Position numbers and translations under genes: made by a program. Shown here piece after piece: positions 1 through 12,543 of a stretch of DNA of 64,000 bases; within the stretch, counting starts at the first letter, position 1, and each line of letters opens with the position of its first letter. A model generated the notes under the pieces. That model ran no database searches, was not told the DNA's origin, and worked only from the letters and a program-made list of their open reading frames with translations. This DNA is from Moniliella sp. 'wahieum' (Eukaryota; Basidiomycota; Moniliellomycetes; Moniliellales; Moniliellaceae), in assembly GCA_003971905.1 (NCBI GenBank), contig RSEE01000093.1:1-64000 (forward strand), in the 5' to 3' direction.

Positions 1-517
1 TTACCGCATTCGTTGCAGATGTCTTTGTGCGTGTATGGGTATTACGCATGAGGCTCATTGACTCATCAACGCCCGCCTTGGCCAAGCTGCACCTGCCCCC
101 TGGTCGTGGGCGTGTAGTTTTGCCGGCCAGCGTAGGACGCCTTTTTGTGCTGTGCACAACTGCCACCCCACGTCCCAAAACCTCCCCGATGTACTTTGGT
201 TGGCTCTGATAAGGTTCCACCACTAATCGTACCTCGTTATGACTAGTCTGGAGGTCATCGTAGTTCGCTTTTGTTCCCCATATTTCCCAACAGGTGGCAG
301 AGGCAAACGGTCGGTAGCCTCAGATCCTTGACAGGATACGGTCCATGGGAGTATGCAGAGATGAATTGCATGGGTCGAGCCCCTGCCTCGCCCATACAGA
401 GCGGGCAGGGACGGTATCAGACAAAATGGAGCAGACAAAAGGGAGCTTGTACGAAGAGCAATGGTGACGGCCGCCCAGGAGGCGAGGCGCAACAGAACAG
501 AATGTTGCGCACCTAGA
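1..517. other. 3' flank of HMG-CoA reductase, no gene seen
   Basis: This stretch lies beyond the conserved C-terminus of the reductase gene. The reductase frame stays open across it as far as 223, giving an implausibly long low-complexity tail, so most of it is probably 3' untranslated or intergenic sequence. No RNA gene or repeat was recognised. Confidence 0.5.
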
Positions 518-3500
518 TTACCGGCCCGATCCTTCGCCTTGGTCATACGAATACTGGGCGCGACCAAGGGTGTCATCGTCGCCGCAATTCGACCTGGGTT
601 GGGACTTACATGGCCCGGCGTGGGCGCAGCGGAAGCAGGGGTGGAGCGATTGTGAGCCATGTGGGCCTTGATCAGATGTCCGCCGCGAGGGCTGACATGA
701 GCGATAGTTCCCCTGCCATCACCGCGGAGGCAATGATGGCGGCGAGCCGTTGAGCGTTGGCGCCTGGCGTGGAAGGGTGCGGCCCAGCAATGCCCAGCAG
801 CTCGAGCATCGACCTCTGTGGGTCCAGCACCGTCCCCCCGCCCACCGTTCCCACTTCGATGGAGGGCATGGAAACCGAGATGCGCAAGTCCCCCTCGGGC
901 GTGGCCTCCATCAAGGTCATGCAGTTGCTCGACTCGACGTTCTGCGCAGGATCTTGCCCCGTGGCAAGGTAGATGGCAGTAAGAATGTTGGCGGCATGGG
1001 CATTGAAGCCGCCAATGGAGCCGGCCATGGCCGAGCCAATCAAGTTCTTCTTCAGGTTCAAATCCACCAAAGCGGCAACCGAGGTCTTGAGCACCGAGCT
1101 CACCACTTTGTTGGGTACCACCGCTTCGGCCACCACCGATTTGCCCCGACCTTCAATCCAATTGATCGCAGCGGGCTTCTTGTCCGTACAGTAGTTACCC
1201 GATAGGCCAGAACCTTCATGGAGGGGAAGTGCTCGGTGGCCATCAATGTCAGCGCACGCTCAACCCCTTGGAAATCATGTTCATGCCCATCGCATCCCCG
1301 TCGAGGTGGCAAAGCGAATAAACAGGGTTCGACCCGCTAGCGCGGTGCGCAAACTGGCCAGTCGGGCAAAGCGGGAAGTCGAGTCAAAGGCAGCCTTGAT
1401 CGTCGCCGCACCAGTGGTGGAATCGATCCATCTCTTAGCCTGCGCCGCTTCGGCCGCAGTGGGGAAATCGACGCGGGGCCGCGCGTCATGGCGTCTTGCG
1501 TCAACACGGTTGTCACGCCCCTCCCGCATTCAGCGCCTTGCACCCACGCGAAGTGGATGCAACCAGAGTACCTTCCGTCGTGGCCATCGGGATTGGCGTA
1601 AGTTGGCCGTCAATGGTAAGAGGACCCGCAATGCCGAGCGGCAAAGGAAGGTAGCCCACAACATTTTCACAGCATGCGCCCATCACTTGCGCATAGTTAT
1701 AGTTCTTAAATGGCAACTTGCCCGTCTCCAGCGTTTTGGTCAAGCTGGCACGCGAAACAAGCGCACGGCGGACACGAACAGCACGCTCGGGGTCTTGAAG
1801 TACCTTCTCCAACGCGTAAGCAGGAATCTTTCCCCGCTGGGCAAGTAACACTACTTCCTCGTCCGCAAGGTAGAGCACACCGGCGCCATTGTCGTACACC
1901 TCCAATACTTCCTCGAACGAACGGATCTGCGAAGCGTCCACGCCCGCCGTGGGAGGTGTAGGATCTTCTCCCTCCGGCACAATCAGCGCAGGGGGAGGCG
2001 GCATAAATGTCACCGTGGGAGCGGAGGGCGGGGAAGGTTGGCATTGGATGAGTTGGAACGGGACGATTTGGCGATGCGGGACTCGGCTTCATCCAAATGA
2101 GCGCCCAGCATACGAGCAGCGGCAAAAGCAGCGGCACCCATAGCGTTACCTCGGGCAATAGCTGCGTTGCCTTGAGCAATGCCTCGGAGCAGGTACGCGT
2201 TGAGAAAGATGCTCACTGCCATCGCGATCGAAAGCCACTTGGAAATAAGAGGGTCACCAACAATTGAGGTCCATTCAGTCATCAGGCTACCCAAGACCTC
2301 TAGCGACTGGTGGCGCGAAAGCAAGCCTGTCGATCCGCGCGAGCTGTTAGTCGAGAAGGAAGGATGAACTGAATGAGTTGCCGAGGACGATGAGGCGATC
2401 GACACTGACGTCAGGGAGGGGAATTGCTGCTCATATGCCTCGGCCAATGTCTTGGCAAGTTCAGCTTTCTCGTCCGACACCTGGTTGGTCAGGGAGTAAT
2501 CGATCACCGAAAGGAAAACCGGGTCATGGATCTGCAAGCGGGCGCCAGTGGGATGGGAACGAGCAAACCGCTCGAGCGCTGGCGCAAGTGCCGGCGAGGA
2601 AGGGGTTAAGGACAAGTTGAACTGTGTCGCTGACGAAGTAGCTGGTACGGATCGTTCACGGTAGCGCTCGGGGACGCGAAGGTAGAGGCAACTTCGGACG
2701 TGGCAGCACGCAAGTAGCGAGTGCGAGAAGCCTGCGTTGTCATGGTACCAAGTAGGTTGAGGCTGTGTAGCGTGATGAAGGAAGCAATCAACAAGATTTT
2801 GAGCCGGCCCACTGGGTTATTTTTAGAGTTGGAGCCAACCAGGCGGTGCCAGAGCCCACGGACCCGACGGGACCGAGAATGCTGCCGGTGACGCAGCTGG
2901 GCTGACAGCCCAGCCAAAGGAGGGGCAGGCATAGTTGAAGGAGTGATCGAGATGGAAGATACACGACTGCTTACTGCGCTATCGGCACCCTTGATTGTAG
3001 GGGTAACCGAGCCGGACGTCGTAGCGCTTGCTACGCCGCCGCTGGGGCGCGGCTTCCTTGTTAACGGCCGATGCGGCTGGGAGGGAAGCGTGGCGGCGCT
3101 TACGCAAGATCCGGATCCGCAGTACCTCAACAATAACGGTCAGGATGCCAGTGTAAAACGTGTGGAGAAGAATGGCATCGAAGAACAGGATCAGTGCCGC
3201 GAGCTGGCAAAATTCATGCAGGCCACTAGGAGCAATGCACGAGCCCGCAAGCAGCAAGGCCAACTCGATCGCATAGTCACGAACGATTTCTTGGCCAACA
3301 CTGTCATATGCACCCACCAACACGTCACGGGCAGCCAGCGGACGGGGAAGCTCCCACTCGAGATCGGGATTTTCGCGCAAGCGGGCAGTGAGGGCCCGAA
3401 CAAAGGCATCCTCATTCGACTTGGGTGTATCGGCGGAGTTCCCATTGAGGGCCGGCTTTCCCTCGCTAGCTCCTACCGAACGCGAAGGTGGCTTCAACAT

Positions 3501-4568
3501 CTAGAAGAACGTTGGGACCCTCGTGCAGGTGGGACGATGGAGCAAAAGCGGGGTGAGTGAAGACAGCCTTGGTCAATTTATAGTGTTTGTCAAACCCGAC
3601 AGTCACGACCAAAAATGGGAGAGCTTCGCTCAGTGGGACTGGGTCGATGTGCACACCAAGGTAGTGGGCCGAGACGAGAGCAAAAATAAATGCACAAGTG
3701 CACGAAATCAAAACCGATGCACCTGAACAATACCGAACGTTAGTCAGCTCGCCGACGAGGCGGAGACAGAGAAGAGGGCAACGTACCAAGCCAGAAGTGG
3801 AAGCCAAAGCGGCGCATCGATAAGAAAAGATTGACAAAGGTGGCATGCATAAAGATGTAGACACAAAGCATGAGAAAGATATCGGCAGAATCGGCGGCTC
3901 GGATCAGGTGGCCAAAGCGAGCGAAGAGAGCGCGAGAGGCGTAAGCGACCAAGCGAATCGAGTCAGCCTGGACTGTTACGGCCGATGAGCGAAGCTGCTG
4001 CAGGGTGCGCCCTGCGCGTGTCCATGTAGTAGGGGACATTGCAGGGACAATGCGCCAGGTGTCGAAGGGAGTGATACGTTGGACGGGGTAGCGAGCTGCT
4101 GCAGAAGCTCCGTTTCTTGAGCAGAGTCGGCCGAGGCAAACGAGGGGTCCAAGCCACCACAGGGGGCTACCCGGCAGGACATAGGGCGTAGACAGGGAAG
4201 GCGGAAGGATGTTGGGCAGCGAACGACTGGGCGAGTTGAAGAAGGCTGGGTGCTGGAGCCTGCTGGGGCAGGGTGCCGATCGTGTCGACCCAGAAGACAG
4301 GACGCACCGCAGCGTCCGCAGAGGCGCTGGCGCCAGCACGTGACCAGCCAGAGGCCGAGTGTGTCCACACAGTGGGTGGCGCGAAGGAGGGGGCGGGCAG
4401 GCCGGCGGAGGCAGCCACGGCGTCGATCCAATGGGAGCGCGACAAGGCGAAGAGGAGGGAGAAGTAGGCGAGTGTTGCGACGATGGCAACGACGACGATG
4501 CTCTCGATGGGCGTGCGGGTGGCCTGCCGGAGCAGGGCACGCGTCACACGCACCACGGGCGACAGCAT
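518..4568 (-). CDS. HMG1: 3-hydroxy-3-methylglutaryl-CoA reductase
   Basis: HMG-CoA reductase makes mevalonate from HMG-CoA with NADPH and is the committed step of sterol and isoprenoid synthesis; it is an ER membrane enzyme. The start at 4568 is followed by a membrane segment. A sterol-sensing domain spans roughly 3900-2750: the block [20 protein letters not shown], then [15 protein letters not shown] and a final helix near 2780. A linker with LLRGIA leads to the catalytic domain. Active-site elements are visible: Glu in [13 protein letters not shown], Lys in the TDKKPA block, Asp in GQDPAQN and His in HMAHNRS. One intron runs from 3786 to 3723, with GTACGT, CTGACTAAC and CAG. The frame breaks at least four times at runs of identical bases (for example 680-681, 1205-1206 and 1264-1267). 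The stop is uncertain: 518 assumes one more lost base, and without it the frame closes at 223. The gene is divergent from RPL4. Confidence 0.96.
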
Positions 4569-5861
4569 GAGAGACGAAGCGCTCGAGGGCGACGGTGGAT
4601 GCGGAGGCGAAGACCGCGACGAAAACGACGATGAAGACGCAAACGAAGACGAAGGAGATGGGCGATGGAGGGACTGTGGGCTGCGTTGGATGCAGATGGG
4701 CAGCGGTAGCTAGCTAGTGCACCCTGCCTGCCGATCACCAGGCCGCTCGGGGGCAGTGTAAGGGCGGAGCGGCTGCAGTGCTGCGTCACGCGTCACATGT
4801 CACATGTCACAGCAGACTGCAGCCGGCGCTTCCGCTCCGGGTGGCGCCGTGGCCGGTGGCAACCGGGCGCAGCCAGGGCCGCCAGCCCATGCCACGTCTG
4901 CGCTCCCGCCGCAGCAGAGCGGCGCCACGCAGCGTGTCTGCGCGGCTCCCCCACACTCGCCTCATGCTACCCCGCCCGGTGCCTGCCGGACGCTCCACAT
5001 GCTGCACCAGAGCAGCGCCACCCTTCAGCTAAACCACGCTATATATGCCTGCCATCCATGTCCAGGCCATGCCCTCCTACACCGGCGACAATCCACCCGC
5101 ACACCGTCTCTTTCTCGCAGGTGCGTCCACGCAGTGCTGCCGACGGCGAAATGATGCATCACGGGCTTTGAACCAACATCGCCTTTGCTAGCCACAGCTC
5201 CTCTGCGTCCGGTCCACAGATCCGTCGTTGACGCAGCAGTGCTCACCAAAAAGATAAGAATGAGGTCCTGACAGGCGAAATAGATGAGTCAGTGCATGCG
5301 ACGCTTGTTGGGTAGTTGAGCTTTTCGGAACCTCCAGGCTACATCAGGCACAACACTCTGCCCGATCCGTCCGTTACAGCCACGGTAAAAGAGCCAGAAG
5401 GAGACGTTGGGAGCTGGGACGGCTGGCTGCATCATCCAACTGGAGGATTCACCGGGAATGGGAGCAGCGAGCTGGTTTCCCTCCACCTCGTCCACAGGTG
5501 CCAGGCTACAAATCATACGCCACATATGGAACGAAAGTTGAGCGAAGCAGGCTGAGGTGCCCATGCGGGGAAGCCAGCCATGTGGAGGTTGTGATTGATA
5601 TTGAGCGCCAATGGCAAATCACCGTGTGCGTAATCATTAATCACCGAGCCAGCATGGGAGGGCATCAATATTCACTAGGGTTGTTCCCTGGGCGCAATGC
5701 GATTTCCGCAGCGCCAGCACTGCCGCAGTTACTTTCGCAGTGTAGGCACGGCGCCGGTGTCCGACGCGGCTGCCCCGCCGAACGGCCGCTGGTGGCCGGG
5801 GGGGTGGCAGCTGGCAGCGTCGGTGACGGCCTCGCCACCAAGCAGCACCTTCTCCAACATC
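4569..5861. other. Divergent intergenic region HMG1/RPL4
   Basis: These 1.3 kb hold the promoters of two divergent genes. A TCACATG array sits at 4785-4812, nearer the reductase, and a TATATA-like stretch lies near 5040. The open frames across it are G/C-rich and show no family resemblance, so no gene is called. Confidence 0.6.
4785..4812. promoter_or_regulatory. TCACATGT motif array upstream of HMG1
   Basis: TCACGCG is followed by three overlapping TCACATG-type units, about 220 bases upstream of the reductase start. The units contain E-box cores (CANNTG). bHLH factors of the SREBP family bind E-boxes and TCAC-type sterol elements, so a regulatory role is plausible. Similar units also occur in gene-free DNA near 24.6-24.8 kb, so the link to sterol control is inference only. 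Confidence 0.3.
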
Positions 5862-6985
5862 ATGGCCTCGCGTGCGACTGTCAGTGTCCGCGCTGCTGAC
5901 GGCAGTGCCAGCGGCGCAAGCCTGCCGCTGCCCGCCGTTCTCACCGCTCCGATCCGCTCCGACGTGGTGCAGATTACTTACACCCAGGTGGCCAAGAACA
6001 AGCGCCAACCCTACGCCGTTTCCACCAAGGCTGGCCACCAGACCTCGGCCGAGTCGTGGGGCACCGGCCGTGCTCTGGCCCGTATCCCTCGTGTGGGCGG
6101 CTCGGGCACCCACCGTGCTGGCCAGGCTGCGTTCGGTAACATGGCCCGTGGCGGTCACATGTTCGCTCCCACCAAGGTGTGGCGCCGCTGGTGGGTGAAG
6201 ACGAACCAGAACCAGAAGCGTGTTGCGACTGCTTCGGCTCTGGCTGCGACCGCCGTGCCGTCCCTCGTTCTCGCCCGCGGCCACCGCGTTGAGCAGGTTG
6301 CCGAGGTCCCCTCGTTGTCCCCACCGAGGTCGAGTCCTACTCGAAGACCAAGGAGGCGGTTGCCCTCCTCAAGGCGCTCAACGCCTACGACGATGTGCTC
6401 AAGGTGTCCAACTCGCGCAAGATCCGCGCTGGCCAGGGCAAGCTGCGCAACCGTCGTCACGTGCAGCGCCGCGGCCCCCTCGTTGTGTACAACGAGGACA
6501 AGGGCATCTACCGCGCTTTCCGCAACCTGCCCGGTGTGGAGCTCGTGTCGGTTCACCGCCTTAACCTCCTCCAGCTCGCGCCCGGTGGTCACCTTGGCCG
6601 CTTTGTGATCTGGACCGAGGCCGCCTTCAAGCAGCTCGACTCGATCTTTGGCACCTACGATGCTGCCTCGGCGCAGAAGAAGGGCTTCGTCCTTCCCCGC
6701 GCCAAGATTACCAACACGGACGTGTCGCGTCTGCTAGCTTCGGAGGAGATCCAGGCTGTGCTTCGTCCGGCTGGCCCCAAGGCGACCAAGCGCCCCTTCA
6801 CCCAGAAGAAGAACCCGCTACGCAACAAGTTCGTCATGGACCGTCTTAACCCGTACGCCAAGGTGCAGCGCAAGATCGAGGCTGACGTCCGCGCCGCCAA
6901 GGCTGCTGGCACCTACAAGCCCGCTGCCAAGCCGGCCAAGCTGGCGCTCAACCCCAAGTTCCTTGAGTTCCTCCACGCTCCTTAA
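5862..6985 (+). CDS. RPL4: 60S ribosomal protein L4 (uL4)
   Basis: This is a structural protein of the large ribosomal subunit with an extended loop lining the exit tunnel. The N-terminus [14 protein letters not shown] and the block [15 protein letters not shown] match the eukaryotic family. They are followed by the loop region ([33 protein letters not shown]) and, later, [31 protein letters not shown] and [15 protein letters not shown]. The length is close to the usual 360-370 residues, and no intron is needed. The start at 5862 is chosen because the family begins with MA(S/A)RP-like residues. The frame changes once, at the C run 6308-6311, where one further C restores the expected [10 protein letters not shown] loss of this gene would be lethal, so the break is almost certainly a sequence error. 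Confidence 0.97.
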
Positions 6986-7397
6986 ATAGTCCCTGTGGTC
7001 TATTGATGCTCGTGGTGGGGTGTCTCATGGAATGATGGGACAACCTGTGCCTCCCTTGTCTGTTGGATGATCGGCTGGCGCACATGCCCATGGCCCTGGT
7101 GAGGCGATAATCAAGGCCTGAGCACATGCACATGCATATGTTGCACTCCCCCCAAAATTGTCCCGACTTGGCTGTTCAGGGGCGTTGGCCACCCTTCTCT
7201 CGTGCCCATCCATAGACCCATACGTAACTTGCTGAGTGCGAGTGTTAGTGCAGCTTGAAGGAAGCTCGTAGTGGCACACAGCCCTGGCCCATCCGGCACC
7301 ATTACATAATAGCCCGTACTGTCTTACCGGTTACCGATGGATATTGGATTGTCTTGTTCTTCTGACCGGCAGCCCCACCTTCACTTCCATCACGGTC
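6986..7397. other. RPL4-ATP23 spacer
   Basis: This is a tandem-orientation spacer of about 0.4 kb. No open frame with family resemblance, RNA gene or repeat was seen. Confidence 0.6.
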
Positions 7398-8354
7398 ATG
7401 GCTTCGGCGTCCAACTTTGACACGTGGCGGGACGCCTGTATCGGTATATTACAGCGCCCATGCCGCTCCAAGCCCATCTCAGTACCCATCACCTCCCTCC
7501 CCACCATCCTCTCCCGCACCGATGTGGTCGAAACCAACACCAGTGATGCGCCGCCATGGCCACCCCGGAAGAGGTCGAGGACTGGAGCAAGCATGTCGAA
7601 ACCGAAGAGGAGTTTCAGCGAAGAATCCAGGTAGAGAAGTGGGGCGCGTCCCTTTTGGCCAATAGTTCGTTTGTATCCGATTGTGTTTGTGTTTTTCGTC
7701 TCATCCGTTCTGACTTGACGGCATGGGTGCTCCCGACTCGTCCCGCCCCCGCACTGCGCTGAAACCAAGCCCGATGATCGTTTCATGACCAAGCATCTTG
7801 CCGTGATTGGTTGCAACCCATTGGATGAAGCCGATGTGTCCCCATCCGCCATGCCCAAGATTGCCGTCGGTCCGTGCCCACCCACAATTGCCGGTGGCTT
7901 TTCTCCCGCCCCGAGGGGCATCCCCCCAGTGAGAGCGGTATCTTGATCTGCAGCAACCGGATTCAGACGAAGAAACACCTCGAAGACACGCTGGCGCACG
8001 AAATGGTGCACTGGTGGGACAACTGTCGCTTCAAGGTGGACTGGTCCGATCTACGTCAGCATGCCTGCTCAGAAGTACGGGCGGCGTCCTTGTCGGGCGA
8101 CTGTCGTTGGGGCCGAGAAATGCGTCGGTTACACTTTGGTGTGATGAAACAGCACCAAGAATGTGCACGTCGCCGCGCTGTGCTGTCGATCATGGGAAAT
8201 CCGGCGTGCAAGGGCGAGGACCACGCCAAGGAAATTGTGAATGATGTCTTTCAAAGTTGCTTTAACGACACGCGGCCCTTTGAGGAGGTTCGTTCCACCC
8301 TGACATTGGCTCTTCCTCTCTGTACTGACCACCGCGTTTGCCTAGATCTACTGA
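7398..8354 (+). CDS. ATP23: Mitochondrial inner membrane protease ATP23
   Basis: ATP23 is a zinc metalloprotease of the mitochondrial intermembrane space. In yeast it processes Atp6 and helps assemble the ATP synthase Fo part. The core is unmistakable: KKHLEDTLAHEMVHWWDNCR carries the HExxH motif, followed by FKVDWSDLRQHACSEVRA, LSGDCRW, KQHQECARRRA and SCFNDTRPFEE. The N-terminus FDTWRDACIGIL fits the family. An intron at 8288-8345 (GTTCGT, CTGAC, TAG) leaves a last exon encoding only Ile-Tyr before the stop, giving the usual family ending. The 5' half (7440-7900) contains frame changes and possibly another intron, so the exon structure there is not settled. Confidence 0.93.
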
Positions 8355-8494
8355 ACGCGTGTCTGCTATACCATCCCATCTACACTGTTCGAGAGTCAAG
8401 ACTAATACAAAAGGTATCGACCCTACACGATACAACAACCGAAACCAACAGACCCTAGTCCAGTGATCCCCGAGTGGGTGGCAACGAAATGTGA

Positions 8495-11400
8495 TCATGC
8501 CGTAGGCTCTTCCGGCTCTGGTGGTCGGGGAGGCGGTATACCACCACCTTCGACAGCCAACAAATCGTCCAACATTTTGGAGTGCTTCTTGGTTCGCTCC
8601 ATCTCCTCGCGTGTTCGACGAATCTGGTGCTTAAGCTCCTTCTTGTAGTCAGAGGCCATTTTTCCGTCCCTTTGTGCGCTGCTCCAGAGGAAGGACGGGA
8701 AGAGCTTTGCTCAACTTGCGACTCAAGTTCCTTTACCCCTCTTTCCACTTGGCTTCTTCGTGCTCGTGACGGACCTGAGCTTCCTTCATCCGGTCTTCAG
8801 TCTCAGCCAGCTGGTGCTTTGCAACGGTCAACATGCTTTCCAAACTAGCTGGAGTGGTGGGCGATGAGTCGTATTCGGGCTTAACACTCGTCCCATCGTC
8901 GCCATTCTCTGGGCCGACTTCATTGACCCGATTTGGATCTGCAGCTCGTTGTTAGCCGAGCGGAGAGCGTCCAGCTCAGCCTGTTTGGCTGCGATACGGT
9001 TGTGCCACAGACTCGTTTGTCCTTAATCATCTCGATGGATGTCTAGCTGGTTGATCCGTGCAGTATTTGCGTCTTTTGCCGATGTACCGTACTGGAGAAC
9101 CGAAAAAGAGAAAACGAGTGAGAATCGAATGTAAGCAGGTGAGACCGAGTATATACCTTGGGGGGAGGGAGCCCTACCTAAAACGATCTGTGATATTATC
9201 CTCGATACCCTTGATGCGTTGTTCGAACTGTACACGTATCTCGCTCACACTCTTCAGAAGAGTCATGATGCGCTCATTTAAGACGGGAAGTTGGTAAATG
9301 CGTCGTCCTCGTGTGCATGCTGGCTCCATTCCGCGGGCCCCATGACACGACCCAGTTGCTGGTAGATGTGCATCAGCAACACATCGCGTTCCTTGAGCTG
9401 CTGGGCAACTTGTTCACTGATTCGGCGTTGGTTACGCGTCTCATCTGCCCGAACTGTTTCCACACTTTCCAGTTTGGCCTGAGCCCGTCCGAATTCTTCT
9501 TGTGCCTTCAACAAGGCCCGGCTTTGCACGTCGAACCGTTCCGAGAAGCCTTTGCTCACTTGCTCTTCCGCCGACAATTTACCTGCAAGTTCACAAAGCT
9601 TGGCCTTCTGCACGCACAAAGAGAGTTAAAGAGAATAGATCAGTGAGATGCCACTCCCCGATCCAGTAAAGAAAAGAGAGAGAAGAAAGAAGCGTACCGC
9701 TTGGGTCCAACCTAGGTCTTTCTCCTTCACCAAGTCAGACTTCCGTTCCACTTCCTTGGTGCATTTCTCCAGCTCGCGCTCAAGCTCTGCAATTTTACTC
9801 TGGAGGCGATCGATCTCAAGATCCAACATGTGCTTCTCGGCGGCAAACGATTCTACATTGTGTGCTTGCAGCACTGCGAGTTCGGCTTGAAGCTGGTCCT
9901 GAACCTGTTGCTGCATCCGTGACTTGAGCTCCTCTAGCGCTTTGTCCAGCAATCTGCACTCATGCTCTTTTTCGACTGCTTTGACTCGATATTCGTCCTC
10001 ACGTGCCTACGACTCGGCCTTGTATTCTTGCTTCTGGGCAGCGGCACGCTGCTCACTGCCGAGACGCTCAATCGCAGTGGCCAAATCAGCTTTGACTGTA
10101 CTCAACTCGGCACGCGTCTTCTGGCCGTTTCAGCTTGGGCTTCCTCTTCGGCTTGATGTATCTCAATCTTGTTGTTGCTCTCGACCAAGCGATTGTCGAG
10201 GGTCGCATTGTTCTCTTGGGCAGTAGCGAGTCTAGCTCGGAGCGATTCGTTGAATAGCTCCGCTGATTGAACTTGGCCTGGGCCCCCCTCAACTCATGTT
10301 GCAGTCGCTCGATCTCTTCCCCTTGAGCATGGAGGCGAGCATCACGATCTTCAATCCAGATTTCCAGTTTTTGCACTTGCCCCGACCTCTCGGCCATTTG
10401 ACGGCTCGCCGTATCAAGGTCGATATCACGGTTGACCAGCTGGTCTTGCAGATGCTTGGCTTGGTTTTCCCAGTGAGCCGCCTCTGTCTCTGATTTTCTC
10501 AACTTTGTTTCCAGCATCTTCACCTCTTCTTCTTGCGCAAGTTGAAAGGCACGCGCCAGTTCAATGTCATTGTTGGCCTTGCGTTGATTATCCTCGATAG
10601 AAAACAAAAGTTGATCCCTGTACTGGTCCTTCTGCTCGCATTGGCGACGTAACCTTATGACTTCGTCATGCTCCCACTTGACTTGTTCCTCCGCCTTGAT
10701 CCGGAGTGTGTGAGCAACGTTCAGCTCGGTTCGCAATTGATCATAGGCTTCGTCGAATTGGGAAAGACGGGCTTGAATTAACATCAGCAGATGATCGCTG
10801 TTCTGTTGCTCTGAGCTCCAAGGCAGCAAGTCGTTCCTTCAACTCTTTATTTTGTTGGTTCAACAGGTCCTCTTGTTCCTCCCACCGACTCTGCAACGCC
10901 AACGCGAGTTCACGTTCCAGTTCCCCAACTTGAGCACGGGGGGCCTCTTCAATCTCCTGGTTGTGTTGCCGTGTCAAGTCTGATGAGGATTGTCTCTTAT
11001 CCAAGCGGCAATTCGTGTCAGCCAGTTTGAGAGAGAGTTGATCCCGCTCCGCCTTGATCTGGGAAAGCTCCTTGGCATGCTCTTTCTTGAGTTGGTCCAA
11101 CAATTCCTGCGAATAAGAATCAACGAGAGAGAATTATTAAAAACGAGAACCAACAGGTTGATTAAAGAGATATAATAACTGAGAAAAGTATATGATAGTA
11201 ATCAGGGAAAGAAGTGAGAAACACGTACCTCCTGTTGTTCTGGGGACTGGTGGGCCTTCGGCTTATCGCGTTCGGTCTTAAGGCACTTGATCTGACGATC
11301 ACATAATGATATACTCTTTTCATTTTCTCGTTCTGATTGCGCAGCTTGGCAATATTGTTCTGTGCCTCAATGAGCTGGATGACCACTTTCGGCTGTTCTT

Positions 11401-12152
11401 TATTGTTGCTCAGTTGGCTGCGCAAGTGGAAAACCTCGCGCTTCAGATCACTATTTTGATTCCTCAGGGCTTCGATGTATCCCTCAGTTCTCTTGAGACT
11501 CAAACCGTTGGTTGATTTGTGAGGCCGAAGAGCGTCCAGACATTGGGACTCATCCAGCGAACTGTCATTCGGGGGATCTCGGCCGTTAGTGACGAGTAAA
11601 ACGTGTTGAGAGATGAAGAGGATTCAGAGTCTTGGGCCACAAGCTGGCGTTGGACGTTAGACAATCCCGTCTCGACCACTAATGTATGCGTGCCACTATC
11701 CCCTTCGATCACGCCTGGAAGGGTGAATGGTAACTTGGAAGCCATATTGCCTTCGTCGGTGGTGAGGCTGTGCTGATGGTGTGGATTTTCGCGTGAACCG
11801 TCCACGCTAATGGTAGGCGACAGAAGTGGTAATTGATTAGGAATTGGGGCGGGGCGTGAAGACGAGGGGTGCGTTCATTGGTCTCGACGAGGAGACAGCG
11901 AGTGGGGGTACCATCACCAATCTGGGTGTCGGTAACGTCAGAAGGAAGGGGGGATTCTGCCTCCTGGCATGGGACGGTCGTGGTGATGGCAATACGACTG
12001 CCAGGGGGGGTGCCCAAGTTGCTTGATGCACAGTGGCTGTGCTCCGCGTCGGCGTGGTCCGCCGAAACCAGGACAGGGGAGGGCATCGGACCTGATCCAG
12101 CACACAGGGGCTCGGAGAGTGTGGTGGTGTGGGAGGACGAAGGCAGACGCAC
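8495..12152 (-). CDS. Long coiled-coil protein with CM1-like motif
   Basis: This is almost entirely coiled coil (about 11.5 to 9.2 kb), rich in Gln, Glu and Lys heptads such as LERELEKCTKEVERK and LIQARLSQFDEAYDQLRTEL. Near the N-terminus (about 11500-11400) the segment GLSLKRTEGYIEALRNQNSD, followed by LKREVFHLRSQL, resembles the CM1 motif of Mto1, Pcp1, Spc110 and centrosomin, which binds gamma-tubulin complexes. A Ser/Thr-rich N-terminal region precedes it. The C-terminus ends in a proline-rich tail after KKHSKMLDDLLAVEGG, with the stop at 8495. Introns are seen near 11229-11108, 9695-9611 and 9177-9092 with GTACGT or GTAGGG donors. Several frame changes occur. The role as a microtubule-organising-centre protein is inferred from the motif; a golgin or other coiled-coil scaffold is the alternative. 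Confidence 0.7.
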
Positions 12153-12543
12153 AAGCGACCGAGGAGGAAGTGGGAACTGATGTGGCCAAGAACAGCCGAG
12201 AGCGAACGCGAGCAGCGGCTATACTAATTTAACCCAAAAACACACCCAACCCTCCCACTGCAAGACAGAGCGCTGGCGTTAATGCAGCCCCGTTGCACGT
12301 GACCACAGAGATGGGTCACATATACACCTGCTGTAACCTGCTATAAAAACAGGTATGGCTACTATAGTTGTTCACTTTGAGTTCGTTTTGTTTCGCACAC
12401 ACTGCATTAAGATCAAGTCGTGATGAACATCGCAACCAACGTAAACGCTAGAGAGAAAGGAGGGGGTAATAGCGACCGGTCCAGGTGGGTAAAAAAAGAT
12501 GGGGTTGCAGCATCTCCACACATCAGCAAAAAAGAGCCGCCTC
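12153..12543. other. Spacer between two minus-strand genes
   Basis: This 0.4 kb spacer holds the promoter of the coiled-coil gene and the 3' flank of the transporter gene. A TATAAAA-like stretch lies near 12342. No gene was seen. Confidence 0.5.

Noticed and set aside
223-660. 145-residue minus-strand open frame beginning MAHNRST as a separate gene
   Set aside because: Its first residues are the conserved HMAHNRS end of HMG-CoA reductase. It is the reductase C-terminus after a lost base.
5697-5861. Upstream extension of RPL4 to an earlier start
   Set aside because: The extra residues have no counterpart in the family, and the ATG at 5862 gives the standard N-terminus.
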